Assembly: GCA_964017235.1 (NCBI GenBank) | Contig: OZ024938.1 | Coordinates: 61,681,816-61,745,815, forward strand | Direction: 5' to 3' | DNA: 64,000 nucleotides | Source of the DNA: Sabellastarte sp. h YS-2021 | Taxonomy: Eukaryota; Annelida; Polychaeta; Sabellida; Sabellidae | Part shown: positions 12,461 to 23,815 of the stretch, one piece after another | Numbering within the stretch: position 1 is the first letter of the stretch | Layout: each line of letters starts with the position of its first letter | The notes under the pieces: model-generated | Told to the model about the DNA's origin: nothing | Databases searched by the model: none | The model's input: the letters and a program-made list of their open reading frames with translations, nothing else | Position numbers and translations under genes: made by a program

Positions 12461-12770
12461 GAACCTAGACTATTTCAGATACTTGGAAGTTTTATGTAGT
12501 ATCCCTGGTTTCAATAACATGTTCAATATAACTGCATGATTAAAACTTCTCAGAAACTATAAAATACTGAATAATTATCTGGATGTTTCCTCACATGCTT
12601 AGCAATACAAAATTGGAAGAATTACATTATATCTTCTTATTACACAATAATATAAAGATAAAAAAATTCACACAAGAGAAGTGCTACAATGATAAACTGA
12701 AATGTTAAGAGAGTTACAAAGTGTTTCTGAGGCTGAATATTGATATATATGTAACAGAAGTTTTATCTAA
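12461..12770. other. No gene recognised
   Basis: AT-rich sequence between the 120-bp repeat and the DIRS element. Nothing recognised. Confidence 0.5.
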
Positions 12771-12796
12771 AATTGAAAATTTTAATTACTTAAATC

Positions 12797-12931
12797 TGGG
12801 ACTGATTGCTGTTCTCGGATGGCCGCAAGGCATCATGGCCAACGTCTAAGAAAAATAGACATTTATAGTTGGCCGTAGCCTCTGGTTGTCGTCTCGCGGT
12901 ACACTCTCACATTCATCTCCTTTTCTCGTTG
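12797..12931 (+). repeat. Left inverted terminal repeat of the DIRS element
   Basis: 135 bp beginning 'tgggactgattgctgttctc'. The reverse complement of 18439-18573 matches it with two substitutions that I can find (ctctcac/ctcccac and attcat/attcgt). The 26 bp outside it (12771-12796) are still part of the element, because the internal complementary region contains their complement. Confidence 0.93.
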
Positions 12932-13029
12932 CAATGTTAAACCATACCCCCTCAGCTGTAATACAGCGGGGAGGCAGGGTGGGACTCTTCTCAGTCCCAC
13001 ATGGTAAGCTTGTAGCTTATAAAAGCTAC

Positions 13030-13095
13030 ATTTAAGTAATTAAAATTTTCAATTTTATTGCGCTACAATAGCTTACCATGTGGGACTGATTGCTG
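13030..13095. other. DIRS internal complementary region (circle-junction copy)
   Basis: Bases 13030-13054 are the reverse complement of the left end 12771-12795. Bases 13051-13095 are the reverse complement of the right end 18558-18602. The two halves overlap by 'aatt' (13051-13054), the presumed junction. In DIRS elements this region bridges the ends during circular cDNA formation. Flanking bases add further inverted pairs: 12992-13010 with 13070-13088, and 'ctcagctgtaat' near 12950 with 'attacagctgag' near 13118. Confidence 0.9.
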
Positions 13096-13469
13096 AATCC
13101 AACCGCTCGGTGGAGGGATTACAGCTGAGACTGGAAGATATGTCAATTTTTCTTAGATTTTGAAGTAACAGATAGAATGAATGTTAGAAATACCAGTCTG
13201 AGTCCCGTTTACAGTGCCCCAATCCCGAAGACCGGGCCTGTAAAGAGCCAAAAACCTGAATAGAATAGATGACAGTGCTAAAACTGTCAAGATGTTTTGA
13301 TTGTAGGAGAGAAGTGCAGACATGCTCACTTAAGGAGTGTAAGGGTCCTTAGGGACCATCCACGAGAGAAAAACCAGCCCACTGGTTGGAATTCTCATAA
13401 ATTTTTGCCACCGAACATGAGATTAATGACAACCTTGATAAGTCCTTAATACGTCTTATACTTGATAAA

Positions 13470-15209
13470 CTAAAAATACAAAATGACCTTACCCGTAACA
13501 TCTTGAAAGGTAAACCTGTACCTAGATCCTGGGATTAGACTCCTGAAGACTTGGCTGTAGCGAATGTGCCCCCCCCCCCCCCCCCCCCCCCCTCCCCTTC
13601 TTTCTTTCCGAGGATGACTGGTCTGAGGGGAAGGGTCTAGGACTTGTTGTGCCGCCACCACTGGTCCCAGATACATATTGTTGTCGTTGTCTGACCAAGT
13701 AAAGTCTTTTAGGTAAAATTTTTTAAATGTGTTGTGAGCTTTCCCATGACAGGCTTGCATGATTTGGTCCACCGATACCCCACCGTAAAAGGCCTTAGAG
13801 GCCGCGAAGGCCCGGATGTCATGCGCTTTAACTTGGACCAAGTCCAAGGCTTGTTGGTCTGCTTGTTTATAACAAAGTAGGATGGTTTGTTTCGACCAGG
13901 AAGAGAGAGCAGCGGGTCTGATGTCTGAGGTATGTCCTTTCTTGAAGGAGATGAAAAAGAGGGATCGAGACCCTCTCAGGTCCTTGGTTCGATCCAAATA
14001 GTACCTCAGGGCCCGCACAGGACACAGGGTCCTGTCTTCTTTGAATTGTCTGTCTACAATGGTAGTTAAAGCAGGAATAGTCACCGGAGACACACTTTGA
14101 GAACCTTCTCTTGCTAGTTGGTTTTTGGCTATGAAGTCAGAAGAAGGGAACAAGGCAACCTTTTCCCATTGGCCTAGATTAGATACTTTGTTTGCAACCC
14201 AGGCATGGATTTCGCTGCGGCGCTTGCCGGAGGCCAAATCTAGCAAGAAAGCAGTTTTGAGAGTAAGATGTTTGAGGTCTGTGTCTTTCATAGGCTCAAA
14301 GGGTGCTTTTGTGAGCTCATTAAGAACAACGGAAAGGTTCCACTTGGGAAGGTTCCTGGAACTTTTGGGACGATCCCTGTGAAAGCTGGAGAGTAACCTA
14401 TGAAGGTCTGAACTTTGTGCAATATGTTGGCCCGTTGGGCCCAAGGTGTCAACAATGGCCGTCCTGTAACCATCGATGGTCGAGGGGCGCCTCTTTAGAT
14501 CTTGGTACAGGTACATGAAAAAGTCTGAGACTTGTTTCACAGATGTAGAACTCCACCGAATTTTCTCTGCACCATTTCTCAAATAAGGCCCACTTTGACT
14601 TGTAGATGGTTCTTGTTGATGACCTCTGAGGTGCAGCAATTCTCTCTGCCACCTCCACAGAGAAGCCTTGTTCTTGGAGCTGTCCAGTCCTAGACACCAG
14701 GCATGGAGGTTGAGATGCTGTGGATTGCTGTGGAACACATAATTGTGGGACTGTTTGAGAAGAGTCATTGACACCGGAAGTTGCAGTAGGATCTCTGTTG
14801 AGAGCTGCACTAGGTCCCAAAACCAGGGCATCCCTGGCCAGCCTGGGGCTACTACGATGATCAGGCAATAGCACTGCCTGATTTTTTGGATCACCCTGTG
14901 AAGGAGAGCCGTCGGAGGGTAAGCATAGGCAGTGAGACTCGTCCAGTTTATGTTCAGAGCATCTATGTCCCAAGCCTTTGGGTCTGGGACAGGAGATACG
15001 TACAGTAGAAGTTTGTGGTTCAGATGAGTGGCAAATAAGTCTACATCTGTTTGAACACCTACGGATGTAGTGACCATTCTGTTGACTGCACTTGGTTTGA
15101 CCTGGATAGAAGGTCGGCCATCACATTCAGGCACCCTGAAATGTGTCTGGCTTTCAATGTTATGTGATAGTGATGGCACCAGGTCATAATCTTCCACAGG
15201 AGAGCACAC
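13470..15209 (-). pseudogene. DIRS RNase H C-terminal part plus tyrosine recombinase (frame-damaged)
   Basis: A 579-codon open frame. Its start holds the end of the RNase H/connection region (VDLFATHLN, then DPKAWDIDALNINW). The rest is a tyrosine recombinase: 'STIDGYRTAI' in the SAM-like N-terminal domain, a box-A arginine in 'SGKRRSEIHAW', the H-x-x-R of 'HDIRAF' and the candidate nucleophile tyrosine in 'KKFYLKDF'. Between about 14668 and 14550 the conserved recombinase N-terminus (AERIAAPQRSST, KSKWALFEKWC) is in another frame, so two compensating shifts kept the frame open while scrambling about 40 residues. Near the end, 24 C on the plus strand (13569-13592) encodes a glycine run. The last codons include GGTAAG, a possible splice donor or chance. 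Confidence 0.88.
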
Positions 15210-16500
15210 ATCTCTGCTGAGTGAGTTCCTCCTTGTTTATTTATGTAGGCTACCACTGTTGAGTTGTCCGTTGCAACTAGCACTGTTTGGTTCTGGCACT
15301 GGTCCTTGAAGTTTCGAAGGGCCAGTGAGACCGCCTTCAATTCTAGGATGTTTATGTGTAGCCTTTTTTCCTGATCTGACCACAGACCCTTTGTAGAATT
15401 TTGATCTAAGTGAGCGCCCCAACCTTTGTTTGAGGCGTCTGTAAAGAGATGGATACTGTGGTCTTTGGGATGAAGGTCTGCACCTTTCATCACGTTTGAG
15501 GGGTTTTGCCACCAGTCTAAGTGGGCTGCAATGGCTTCTGTCCAAGGAAGGAGGCTGTCCAGTGACTGAGGATATCTCCAGTGCTCCTTGAGATGAAACT
15601 GAAAGGGTCTCATGTGAAGGCGTCCCTCCGGGACCATTTTCTCCATTGAGGCAAGCAACCCAATTAGCGACATCAAACATCTTGCAGTCAAAACATGTTT
15701 TGACTTGAGTCTTAGGATCAAATCCTGAAGTTTGAGCCATCTCTCTTGAGTGGGTTTTACAAGGGCTGAATCTAGATGGTATTCGTAGCCCACGAACGAA
15801 AACACCTGAGTAGGTTTCAGTTCTGATTTTTCCTGATTTATTATCCAACCCAAGGACTGGGTTAGGTCTACCACCACCTGAGTGTTCCCTTGGGCTTCCT
15901 CCTGAGACTGGGACCTGATCAGCCAGTCGTCAAGGTATTGGTGAAGTCTGAGTCCTCTGGAGAGGGCCATTAGTTTCACTTCCTTTACAATCATTGTAAA
16001 AGACCTGGGGGGGCTGTGGCTAGTCCGAATGGGAGGGAGGTGAACTGGAACACTTGTGACTTGTAGCAAAACCTTAGGTATTTCCTTGAGTTTGGATGGA
16101 TGGGGATGTGTAGGTAAGCGTCCGACAGATCTATCGACGATACCCATTCCCCTAGAATCAGGGAGGTCCTGATGGACTCTGGAGTTTCCATTTTGAACTT
16201 TTCTACGTGTAGAAAAGTGTTGGGCCTGCTTAGGTCTATGACTGGCCTCCACCTTTGGTGAGGCTTGGGTACTAGGAACAGGCGACTGTAAAACCCGAGA
16301 GATTTTACATTTTGCACCCTTTCTATTGGGCTCTTTGACAGAAGAGACTGGATACAAATGGCCAGAGCTTGGTCTTTGGAAGGGCCTTGTATTCTGACTG
16401 GATCAGAGGGAATCTGACCGGACTTGGATTTGAAGAGAATGACAGGATTTGTTTGCCAGTCTTTTCTGAAGAACGGAGGCGACCTCCTACTGGGGGACTG
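15059..16500 (-). pseudogene. DIRS reverse transcriptase / RNase H (frameshifted)
   Basis: Reading downward from about 16480, RT starts in one frame (FYSRLFLVPKPHQRWRPVID, then SSIDLSDAYLHIPIHP and LPFGLATAP). It shifts at a run of seven G on the plus strand (16007-16013) into the frame with the catalytic 'YLDDWL' and the RNase H motifs 'HLFTDAS', 'INILELKAV' and 'VATDNSTVV' (the D-E-D residues). That frame stops at 15059, and the RNase H tail resumes in the next frame. Another shift is likely near 16475, between 'VGGRL' and 'FFRKDW'. DIRS RT and recombinase frames often overlap naturally, so the 15059 break may be original, but the RT break is a mutation or a homopolymer error. Confidence 0.88.
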
Positions 16501-18438
16501 AGGGAGGCTTTGGAGGAGTCATGGGGGGGGGGGGGGGGAAGGATTTTCATGCCCTCGTCCCCTGGAGTGGGGTCGAAAATGACCTTGGAGCCTCTGCTAC
16601 TCGATTTCCCCCAGCTGGGGAAAACGATGGATACTGCTTGGAATGGAATGACCCCCATTGGGGTGGTTCCTGATGACCAGAAGGGGGAGGGGGGCTTATT
16701 CAAGAGGCCCCTAGGGAGATACAGATTTGAAAACTTGTAATTGTCTTCAAAAACAAGATTGTTCCATTTTAAAGGAAATTAACAGTCTAAGTTCCTGTTG
16801 GCCTGGTAAATCATTCAGAGTCCAGACTGTGGAGGATCTAGGCATAAATTCCCTGGGGACAGGGGTTCAAAAACTGTCTAAGTTTCAATGTCCTCAGAAA
16901 ATGGTTACGGTGAAGTCAGGCAACCTACTTCCCTTAAAATACCGTCAGGACAGAATGGCTTGGGGACTTGGACTTGTACCGAAGCCTCCAATAAGGGATG
17001 TTACTGCCAGGCTTGTGAACTATTAGTCCAACTGTGTGTTAGGATTGTTCAGAGTTCTGATCTGGAAACATCATCCGAGCATCAGATTTAAGATCCTATC
17101 ATCTGAGGATCAGATCTAAATACAATCATCCGAGCATGGGATTGTAGATTAATCATCCGATGATTGGAACTTGTGTGAACATCCGATCATCCGAGAATAG
17201 GATGGTAGCAGACACCCGATCATTGGATCTTAGATCTAAGCATCGGGTCTAGATGCAATGAAAATCCGAGTATCAAATCATACTCGGGGGATAGTGGTTT
17301 ACTGCATCCAATTCTCGGGTGCATTAAAAAACTCGGATGAGTTAAGATCGGATCTGGCTTCAGATTCAAGCAGGGATCTGATCCACCCTGGCTAGAAAGA
17401 AGTTGGATATTATAATTTCCATGTAAGCTTTCCTTAAATGATTCTTTGAGAAGAACTACACAACTGGATTTACGTATGTAAATCAAGAGTGACACAAGGT
17501 CATCTGCCCCACCCGCCTCACTGCAGGTAGGGCTAGTTGTGAGATAAGGAAAGCAATAATTACACCGAATTTTATTAAATAACATAGAATCTAAAAAGCA
17601 AGTATAATATATCTTATATTATAAAATTGGATGAATTAAAATAATAATGTCAAACCAAGGTTACCTTAGTTTGAAGAAACACGTAGTCTAGACGATTTGA
17701 GGGAGGATTCTATTCCTGTTTATTTAAGTATTAACATTTTAAATGGTCAATAATACAGGAAAGAAGGGATAAAATATTTTATTTCATTTTATTTATTTAA
17801 TTTTATTGGTAAACGTACTTTAAGAAACACGCGTCTCTCAGCACATGCTGTCTAGACGTGACGTCATCACAGGGGTTTCCCCGAGGATTCCCCAAGTTAG
17901 TTTCGTGCTTTATATCATATTTTAACCCTTAAAATGGACAAATACTGTTGAAGAATGGGGATAAACCATGAACAAATTTATCTTATTTGATTTCAACAGG
18001 CATATATTCCTGTATATAAACTACCTACACGAGACGTGTGTTAGTTGCGAGTAATTGCTGTTTCCGATGATTTCACTCGACAAGGACTCGTTTGGGTTAA
18101 ATTTATATATTTATATATTTTTAAACCCTAAAATGGTCCAATAATGAAGTAGATAGGGGTTAAATATTTTATTTTATTTTACTGACAGGCATATATATAT
18201 ATCCTGTATTAGTAACCACATAAACGAGTCGCAGTTTCTTTAAAACGTGAACCCGGAAGTGGACTTCAGTTGTAAAATATGCTAAAAATACTTATCTGAA
18301 CTATGAAAGGTAACCAAATTATGATTCTATGTAATAAAACAAAGAAACTGATGTAGTTTCCATATCCAACGACAAGTATATCCTTGTAAAAATGAAATAA
18401 CTTTCCTTCTAAAATAAAGCATTGCTAAATCACGCGGC
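16501..18438 (-). other. DIRS 5' region: gag-like remnant and leader
   Basis: The minus-strand frame 16703-16323 holds a proline-rich pre-RT segment (PPPPPP from a 16-bp G/C run at 16523-16538) leading to 'PPVGGRL', usual just before DIRS RT. Further upstream no long frame survives; the longest is 121 codons (17585-17220) and unrecognised. 17040-17340 is full of variants of 'catccgag' and 'gatctaa', a short degenerate repeat. No intact gag is visible, either because it has decayed or because it is split by introns. Confidence 0.6.
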
Positions 18439-18573
18439 CAACGAGAAAAGGAGACGAATGTGGGAGTGTACCGCGAGACGACAACCAGAGGCTACGGCCA
18501 ACTATAAATGTCTATTTTTCTTAGACGTTGGCCATGATGCCTTGCGGCCATCCGAGAACAGCAATCAGTCCCA
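18439..18573 (-). repeat. Right inverted terminal repeat of the DIRS element
   Basis: The 135-bp inverted copy of 12797-12931. A further 29 bp (18574-18602, 'catggtaagctattgtagcg' and on) belong to the element, since the internal complementary region repeats them. An open frame at 18422-18604 is an accident of the repeat. Confidence 0.92.
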
Positions 18574-18602
18574 CATGGTAAGCTATTGTAGCGCAATAAA
18601 AT

Positions 18603-19200
18603 GATATATTTACCTGCATTTCTATTTGCTTAAAACGCATAACCAATTCACAAAGAATTCATGATGTAAAGCTTGTAACTGGAACTCCTACTACAATTCT
18701 ACGGAATTACACACCTAATACATTTATTTACAAGATTTCAAAACAACATTTGGCACATCTGATCCAATACATCAAAACAGTGACACATAATATTAAAGAT
18801 ATTAATAAACTGTCTTTTTTTTTCTTAACCATAACTTGAAAGAACACAACATAATTTAAATAAATTGTTTTAAATAATGGAAAAAAAAAGAATAAACAAC
18901 AAAATTATAACTTAAAAGTTTAAGATTGCATATAAAACGTGTGCACAAAAATATGGAAAATTATTGTATTCTGAATAATAAACACAAACAAATAATAAAT
19001 CTAGTTCTGAGACTGTAACAACAAGCAATTATTTACAAATTTAAGCACATAATATAACAACGTTTTATGACCAGTAAATCTTTAGAGCACCATCTAGATG
19101 ACCCATATATATCATTATAAAGATATTTTAAATGTACATACTCTCCAGTCAAGTATAGTAGCTCTTGAAAGTTCTGCTGTACAAATATTTACTGCATAAT
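18603..19200. other. No gene recognised
   Basis: AT-rich sequence with A and T runs. No repeats or convincing open frames. Confidence 0.5.
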
Positions 19201-19429
19201 TAGAGTAAGAAATCTAAAATTCGCCAGGAATCTAAAATTCGCCACCTCTAAAACCTTAGTTAATTTTATGAAGAAAATGATGTTTTTGCGCAAAAATTGG
19301 TATTTTTCAGTTCAACAAGCCTTAATTTACTATACAGTCAACAAATCTCACCACAATTCATTTATTTTATTAGTATTTTCACATGTGGCGAATTTCAGAT
19401 ATGTGGCGAATTTTAGATTTCTTACTCTA
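19201..19429. mobile_element. 225-bp MITE with TA target duplication
   Basis: Inverted ends 'gagtaagaaatctaaaattc' (from 19203) and its complement ending at 19427 are perfect over about 24 bp and flanked by TA on both sides. The core motif 'aatctaaaattcgcca' is repeated in tandem just inside the left end, with a diverged partner inside the right end, so each end carries two copies. No coding capacity. A mariner-type non-autonomous element is likely. Confidence 0.85.
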
Positions 19430-19864
19430 CATATTTTTTGTCATCAAGCAATTAAAAGTGACATACATATCAGATGGCAATCAACATCCCTGCATCAACA
19501 TTCTATTTATCTTCAGTACTGTAAGCACTGTACTTAAATACTTTGTACTTAAATTCAATGTTTAACATGGCATATGATAGGACGTTGCAGATAACTTTGT
19601 ATGGTCAACTGTGGTGCAAGTTTTTTGTAATGCAAGCTGTTAAGAACCTCCTTACTTTAGAATTTTTGCTGGTACAGACGAGTACAGGATATCTTGATGG
19701 TGAAGATTGTTAGAAAAGATTAGCAAGTTTTATTTCATGCATTCTTATTGATTTGCATTGTTTCATCTTTTGATAAATGTTTTAAGAACAGAACAAAGTC
19801 AATTCCCCCACTATACCTTTGGTATTCACACGGTCATGTGATAATATTTACAAATTTCAAACAA
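19430..19864. other. No gene recognised
   Basis: AT-rich spacer between the MITE and the following element. Nothing recognised. Confidence 0.5.
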
Positions 19865-20812
19865 AACTAGAGTATTGCTTCGCAAAGCGTCCCAATGAGT
19901 ATTAATGAGTTTGTAGAAATGACCATCTGCATGTGTTTAATATGTTTTTCCATTTATGACAAAATGCAAGGTTTCATAGATGAATCTGGTTTGTTTATTT
20001 TTTATTTATTTATTTTTGCGTTTCACGCAGAAATTCAAGACGGCTGCGAAAAGTGGTGGGAAAACAATTTTTGCGAAAGTCGCCATTACACTGTGCAGAT
20101 ACCCTGCGGGTGGAAAATTTCGTCAAAATAGCTCTATCTCGCTCCGTTTCCGAGATAAGCGCATTTTTGTGTTTAACACAGAAATTCAAGATGGCCGCCA
20201 AAAGTGGCAGGAAAAGTTTTTTGCGAAATAATGCTAGTAGACTCTGCAGATACCCCGTGGGTAAAAAATTTCGTCGAAATCGCTCCGTTTCCAAGATAAA
20301 CACGTTTTTGCATTTTATGCAGAAATTCAAGATGGCCGCCAAAAGTGGCGCGAAAACGATTTTTGAGAAAAGTCGCCAGTAGACTCTGAAAATACCCTGT
20401 GGGTCAAAAATTTTGTAAAAATTGCTCCGTTCCCGAGATGAAAAAATCGTGACATTTAGTTAATCGTTAATAAGGCGCCATTTTGTATTGGATCACTTCC
20501 AAAAGTTAATGATTTTCAGACATCTATATAACGAACCTACTTGCCAACTTTCATGTGAATAGCTGAAATGCTTTTTAAGTTATCATCCAGACAAGCACAC
20601 CCTTTTGAAAAACATGCTTTTGGTCATGTGACTTCTTTGATTGGTTGAAATGTCATGACACCAAATTTTTCTCAGGGGTGCTGCATACACCTACCAAATA
20701 TGAAGCGAATCCGCCTTATGGCTGCAAAGCTATTGCAAAAAGAAAATGCGGATCTGGCGGAGTCGCTTCTCCCATATACAATCAAGCGTCCCTCACAGGA
20801 CGCTTAATTCCA
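19865..20812 (+). mobile_element. 'CGTCCC' hairpin-ended element, copy 1
   Basis: The left side reads 'tattgcttcgcaaagcgtcc'. The right end is a hairpin, 'aagcgtcc' + 6-nt loop + 'ggacgctt' (20784-20805). The core is about three ~130-bp units with 'gaaattcaagatggccgcca', 'ataccctgcgggt' and 'cgctccgtttccgagataa'. Downstream of the core come 'ttggtcatgtgacttctttg' and 'gaatccgccttatggctgca', also present in the copies ending at 40824 and 48565. No protein is encoded. The family is non-autonomous; a Helentron-like origin is inferred from the 3' hairpin and from the left-end motif being complementary to it. Confidence 0.8.
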
Positions 20813-21425
20813 TGTTAGTGTAAGAACAATGCCAGGACCCAAACACAAAGTTTTTCCACTGAGATTTTACCTGTTATCTGGAATGTTAGGCTAAGTAGAA
20901 ATATTTTTAATGTTACTTCAGATTCAACTTATTTGGAGATCAACTATTTCATTAAACAAATCCAGCAAAGTGCAACATTTTGTGTTTAACACCACAGAGA
21001 AATATAAACAAGACATTACTAGAATATAAATTTACTATTGCTGAAAAGGTTTAAGATCCCCTTTGAGTTTTATATTTTAAAATGCTGTCTCTGTACAGTG
21101 AAATTCTGTTAAATCCTATGTGATCTAAAACTCCTTCAACTTAATCAGGAAGTTCCAGTGACAGGAGAAATAATATACTTTTAATTGAACTCCACCTGCA
21201 GAGTTTTCTATTGGTGAGTTTAATCGTACATGGGTTTAAATATATGTACTAAATTTAACTGTGCTTCGAACTGTACTGTCATGTTAATCAGATAATTGAA
21301 GAAATGTTTGTACTGTTAAGGTTTGCTATTGTGATATATGGAATGTATATTCAATAACTCCCCTTCCTTATTAAGAAGAAACAGGAGGTAATCAACAAAT
21401 TAAAGAGAAAAAAGTAAGAAAAACA
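20813..21425 (-). other. Probable 3' untranslated / downstream region of the ankyrin-SOCS gene
   Basis: No open frame or repeat is recognised. It follows the stop codon of the minus-strand gene. I found no perfect AATAAA on the minus strand that I would commit to, so the 3' end is not defined. Confidence 0.4.
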
Positions 21426-23479
21426 TTAACATTTATCATTGCATAAATACAGTTGCATAGCTTTCGGTATAGGTAGATATGCGACCTGATTACCCTTCCT
21501 GTGTAAACTGTCAAGAATAACCAACTTTGTACAATGTCGTAACGACCTTGGTGTCATTTGCAACCTGGGGGCCAGATTCTCCCACTGTGTTTTATAGTGA
21601 GCATAAGGGTTAGTGGCTTGAGTCCCAGGGGCTGTCCCATTTCCTCTCATCATTTCAAACCTCAGCCAGGTCTGGCCCTCAGACATTGTGACTACACAGT
21701 CACTCAATGAACTCAGGGACATGAAGTTCGCCATCAGTTCCAAAACAGCAACTGGCAGCTTTTCTTGAAGGGCCATGATTAGTGGATAGACGTTCCAGAT
21801 CCGGATTGGTCCGGAATCCCTGGACATCCTTGGTGGTGGGATGCGGTGGTTGAGATCAGCTCCACTGATGAGGAAAAGATGCATAAACTTGGTCTGCAGT
21901 TCATCTTCGAATGTGCTCAAGCAATGACCAATAACTGCGATAAGTTGAGACAGGAGGCTGCTCTCGTTATTCACTGGCACAATATTAGGATCTTGTCCAT
22001 GCTTAAAGAACAGCTCTAAGATTAAGTAGACAAGTTTCGGATTCTTGGCGAAAAATGAACTCACGGGCCAACTGCTGTTGAGTAGCAAGGTGTGACCAAT
22101 GGTGTGGTCAATGTGATTTCCACTAGAAGTGGGGACCTGGGTTCGAGCCCCAGCCTCAAGGAGCAACTCCATACATTTTCTTGCGTGCTGGTTTCGCTCG
22201 GCAAGTGTCATAAATCTGCCATGCTGAGTCATCTGCAGTGACTCTTTACTGAAATCGGAGGCCAGGTAGTCAAGTGGTGTGTTGTTATTACTGTCCTGTG
22301 CATTGACATTAATTCCCGCCCAGATTAACGCCTCTGTACAATCGGTCATGAAGCTGGTTTCCTCTGTGCTTTCATCATACAGTTTGTGTAATGCATTCTG
22401 ACAGGCTACAGTTGCATTTACTTCAGCCCCGTACATCAACAACAGCTTAACACACTCCACACTCGAGGAAATGGCCGCAAACAGTGGCGGAATACTCATC
22501 TCATCTCTCTCATTTATGACACTCCGAAATCCATTCCTCAGCAACAGGTCCAAATAGGCTGCATTTCCCAGGAAACAAGCTACATGGAGCAGCGACTTCT
22601 CTTGCAAAGGAACTTTGGAATTATTACCTTTTACCGAGTTATCTCCAAAATAGAAACGCCTGTAATTGACGTGATCTCGCTGTACCGCATTTATTTCTTG
22701 CACCATAAATGGCTGCCAGTTCCTTTTCAATGGCGGCTGTCTGTTCCTTTTAACAAAGGCAGTGGGCCTTTTCAGATCATACAGGATTCTCGCCAAATAA
22801 CTCGCACACTGAAGCTGCTTTTCCTCAATGCACACCTCAAATGGAGTCTTTTCATCATGTGGAACATTTTCTTCCAAGATTAGGCAGCTACAATTACTAC
22901 CAGGACTCCTACTTATAGCAACATCTTGGGAATTTCCACTCTTGCTTTCACACAATGTTACTCCATGGCTTTGTTGATTTATTACATCAAAATTGGTTTC
23001 ATTTTGGGAATCTTTTATGGCACGATCAGTACTTGCACATCCAGAGCTAGCATTTGTATCACCAATGCAAGTTGCACTTCTTGCAGAAAGTGTAATATTT
23101 AATTTAATGTTGTCAACAAGATTACTGTCTTGTCTGGGGCTGCTATATACTTTTTCATTCTTATTGACATCAGTGCAACCTAAGACAATAACCGAAGGCG
23201 TAATACCATTACATTTGCCGTCATATATGCTACAAGTCTCTTTATCTCCACTTACAGAGGAATGGTGCAAACATTTACTGCAGTTGGCATTGTAAGTGAC
23301 AATGCTCTTTTCTTGCAAAAGTAATTGGCTTTCAATGGTGTCCTCTTTTGGAACTAGAATTTTTAGTATGTCCAAATCTCCAACTTTACAAGCTAAGTGG
23401 ACTGGAGAATTAACCTTCACCTTTTCAGAGTCCTGCAGTATCTTTTGAAACTGTGCCTGTTTTTCTGGTATACCTTCTC
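21426..23479 (-). CDS. Ankyrin-repeat and SOCS-box protein, last coding exon (exon 5 of 5)
   Basis: 683 codons plus a split glycine codon; the acceptor 'ttttattttgtag' ends at 23480. The protein should act as a substrate adaptor: ankyrin repeats bind the target, and the SOCS box recruits Elongin B/C and Cullin-5 to form a ubiquitin ligase (known for the ASB family). In the full 813-residue model, ankyrin-like repeats lie at about 152-175 (SPVHLACKVGDLDILKILV), 425-447 (LLHVACFLGNAAYLDLLL), 460-484 (PPLFAAISSSVECVKLLLMY), 490-520 and 528-573. A serine/asparagine/cysteine-rich linker of roughly 160 residues separates the first from the rest. The final ~45 residues (TPRSLRHCTKLVILDSLHRK, then YLPIPKAMQLYL) match a SOCS box. 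An open frame continues upstream of the acceptor to an ATG at 23606, but that is intron. I cannot assign it to a numbered ASB. Confidence 0.88.
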
Positions 23480-23815
23480 CTACAAAATAAAAATAAACTA
23501 GACAAAGGACGCATCTGTGGCCAGATGCTGGATGTATCCACCGACAAAGGCCAACATAGTTTAGAAGATAAACAGCATTTTTCATTAATAAGCAAGCTGA
23601 AAGCACTTTTAAGTTTGGTTACCCTTATTTGACCCTGTAGCAGGGGCCCAAGGTGAAGTCTGACCTGATCAAAAGATTCGCAGCCCATGATTTCCTATAA
23701 GTCGTTTTCACATTGCAAACCTCTAGGACCAATAATAAGCAGGAGGGGCCCAAGGTCAAATCTGACCACATGAAAAGATTTGCAGCCCATGACTTCCTAT
23801 AAGTTGTTTTCATAT

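Larger units (their letters stand above)
12771..18602 (-). mobile_element. DIRS-type tyrosine-recombinase retrotransposon, structurally complete, coding region mutated
   Basis: A 5.8-kb element transcribed from the minus strand. It has inverted terminal repeats (12797-12931 and 18439-18573), unequal terminal extensions (12771-12796 and 18574-18602), and an internal complementary region (13030-13095) that matches the two termini fused head to tail. The coding order on the minus strand is a short gag-like remnant, reverse transcriptase, RNase H and tyrosine recombinase. DIRS elements replicate through a circular DNA intermediate and insert with the recombinase instead of a DDE integrase, leaving no target-site duplication; none is visible. 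At least four or five frame breaks make this copy non-autonomous. Inverted rather than split direct repeats place it with DIRS-like rather than PAT/Ngaro elements. Confidence 0.93.

Noticed and set aside
14125..14382. Plus-strand 85-codon frame
   Set aside because: Antisense shadow of the DIRS recombinase.
16739..18438. An intact gag gene for the DIRS element
   Set aside because: The longest minus-strand frame is 121 codons with no gag-like motif. Introns or decay cannot be told apart from this sequence alone.
18422..18604. Plus-strand 60-codon frame
   Set aside because: Lies in the DIRS inverted terminal repeat.
23425..23606. Start codon of the ankyrin-SOCS protein at 23606
   Set aside because: The frame upstream of 23480 is repeat-derived intron with a good splice acceptor at 23480, and exon 4 fits the acceptor's phase. 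The ATG is fortuitous.
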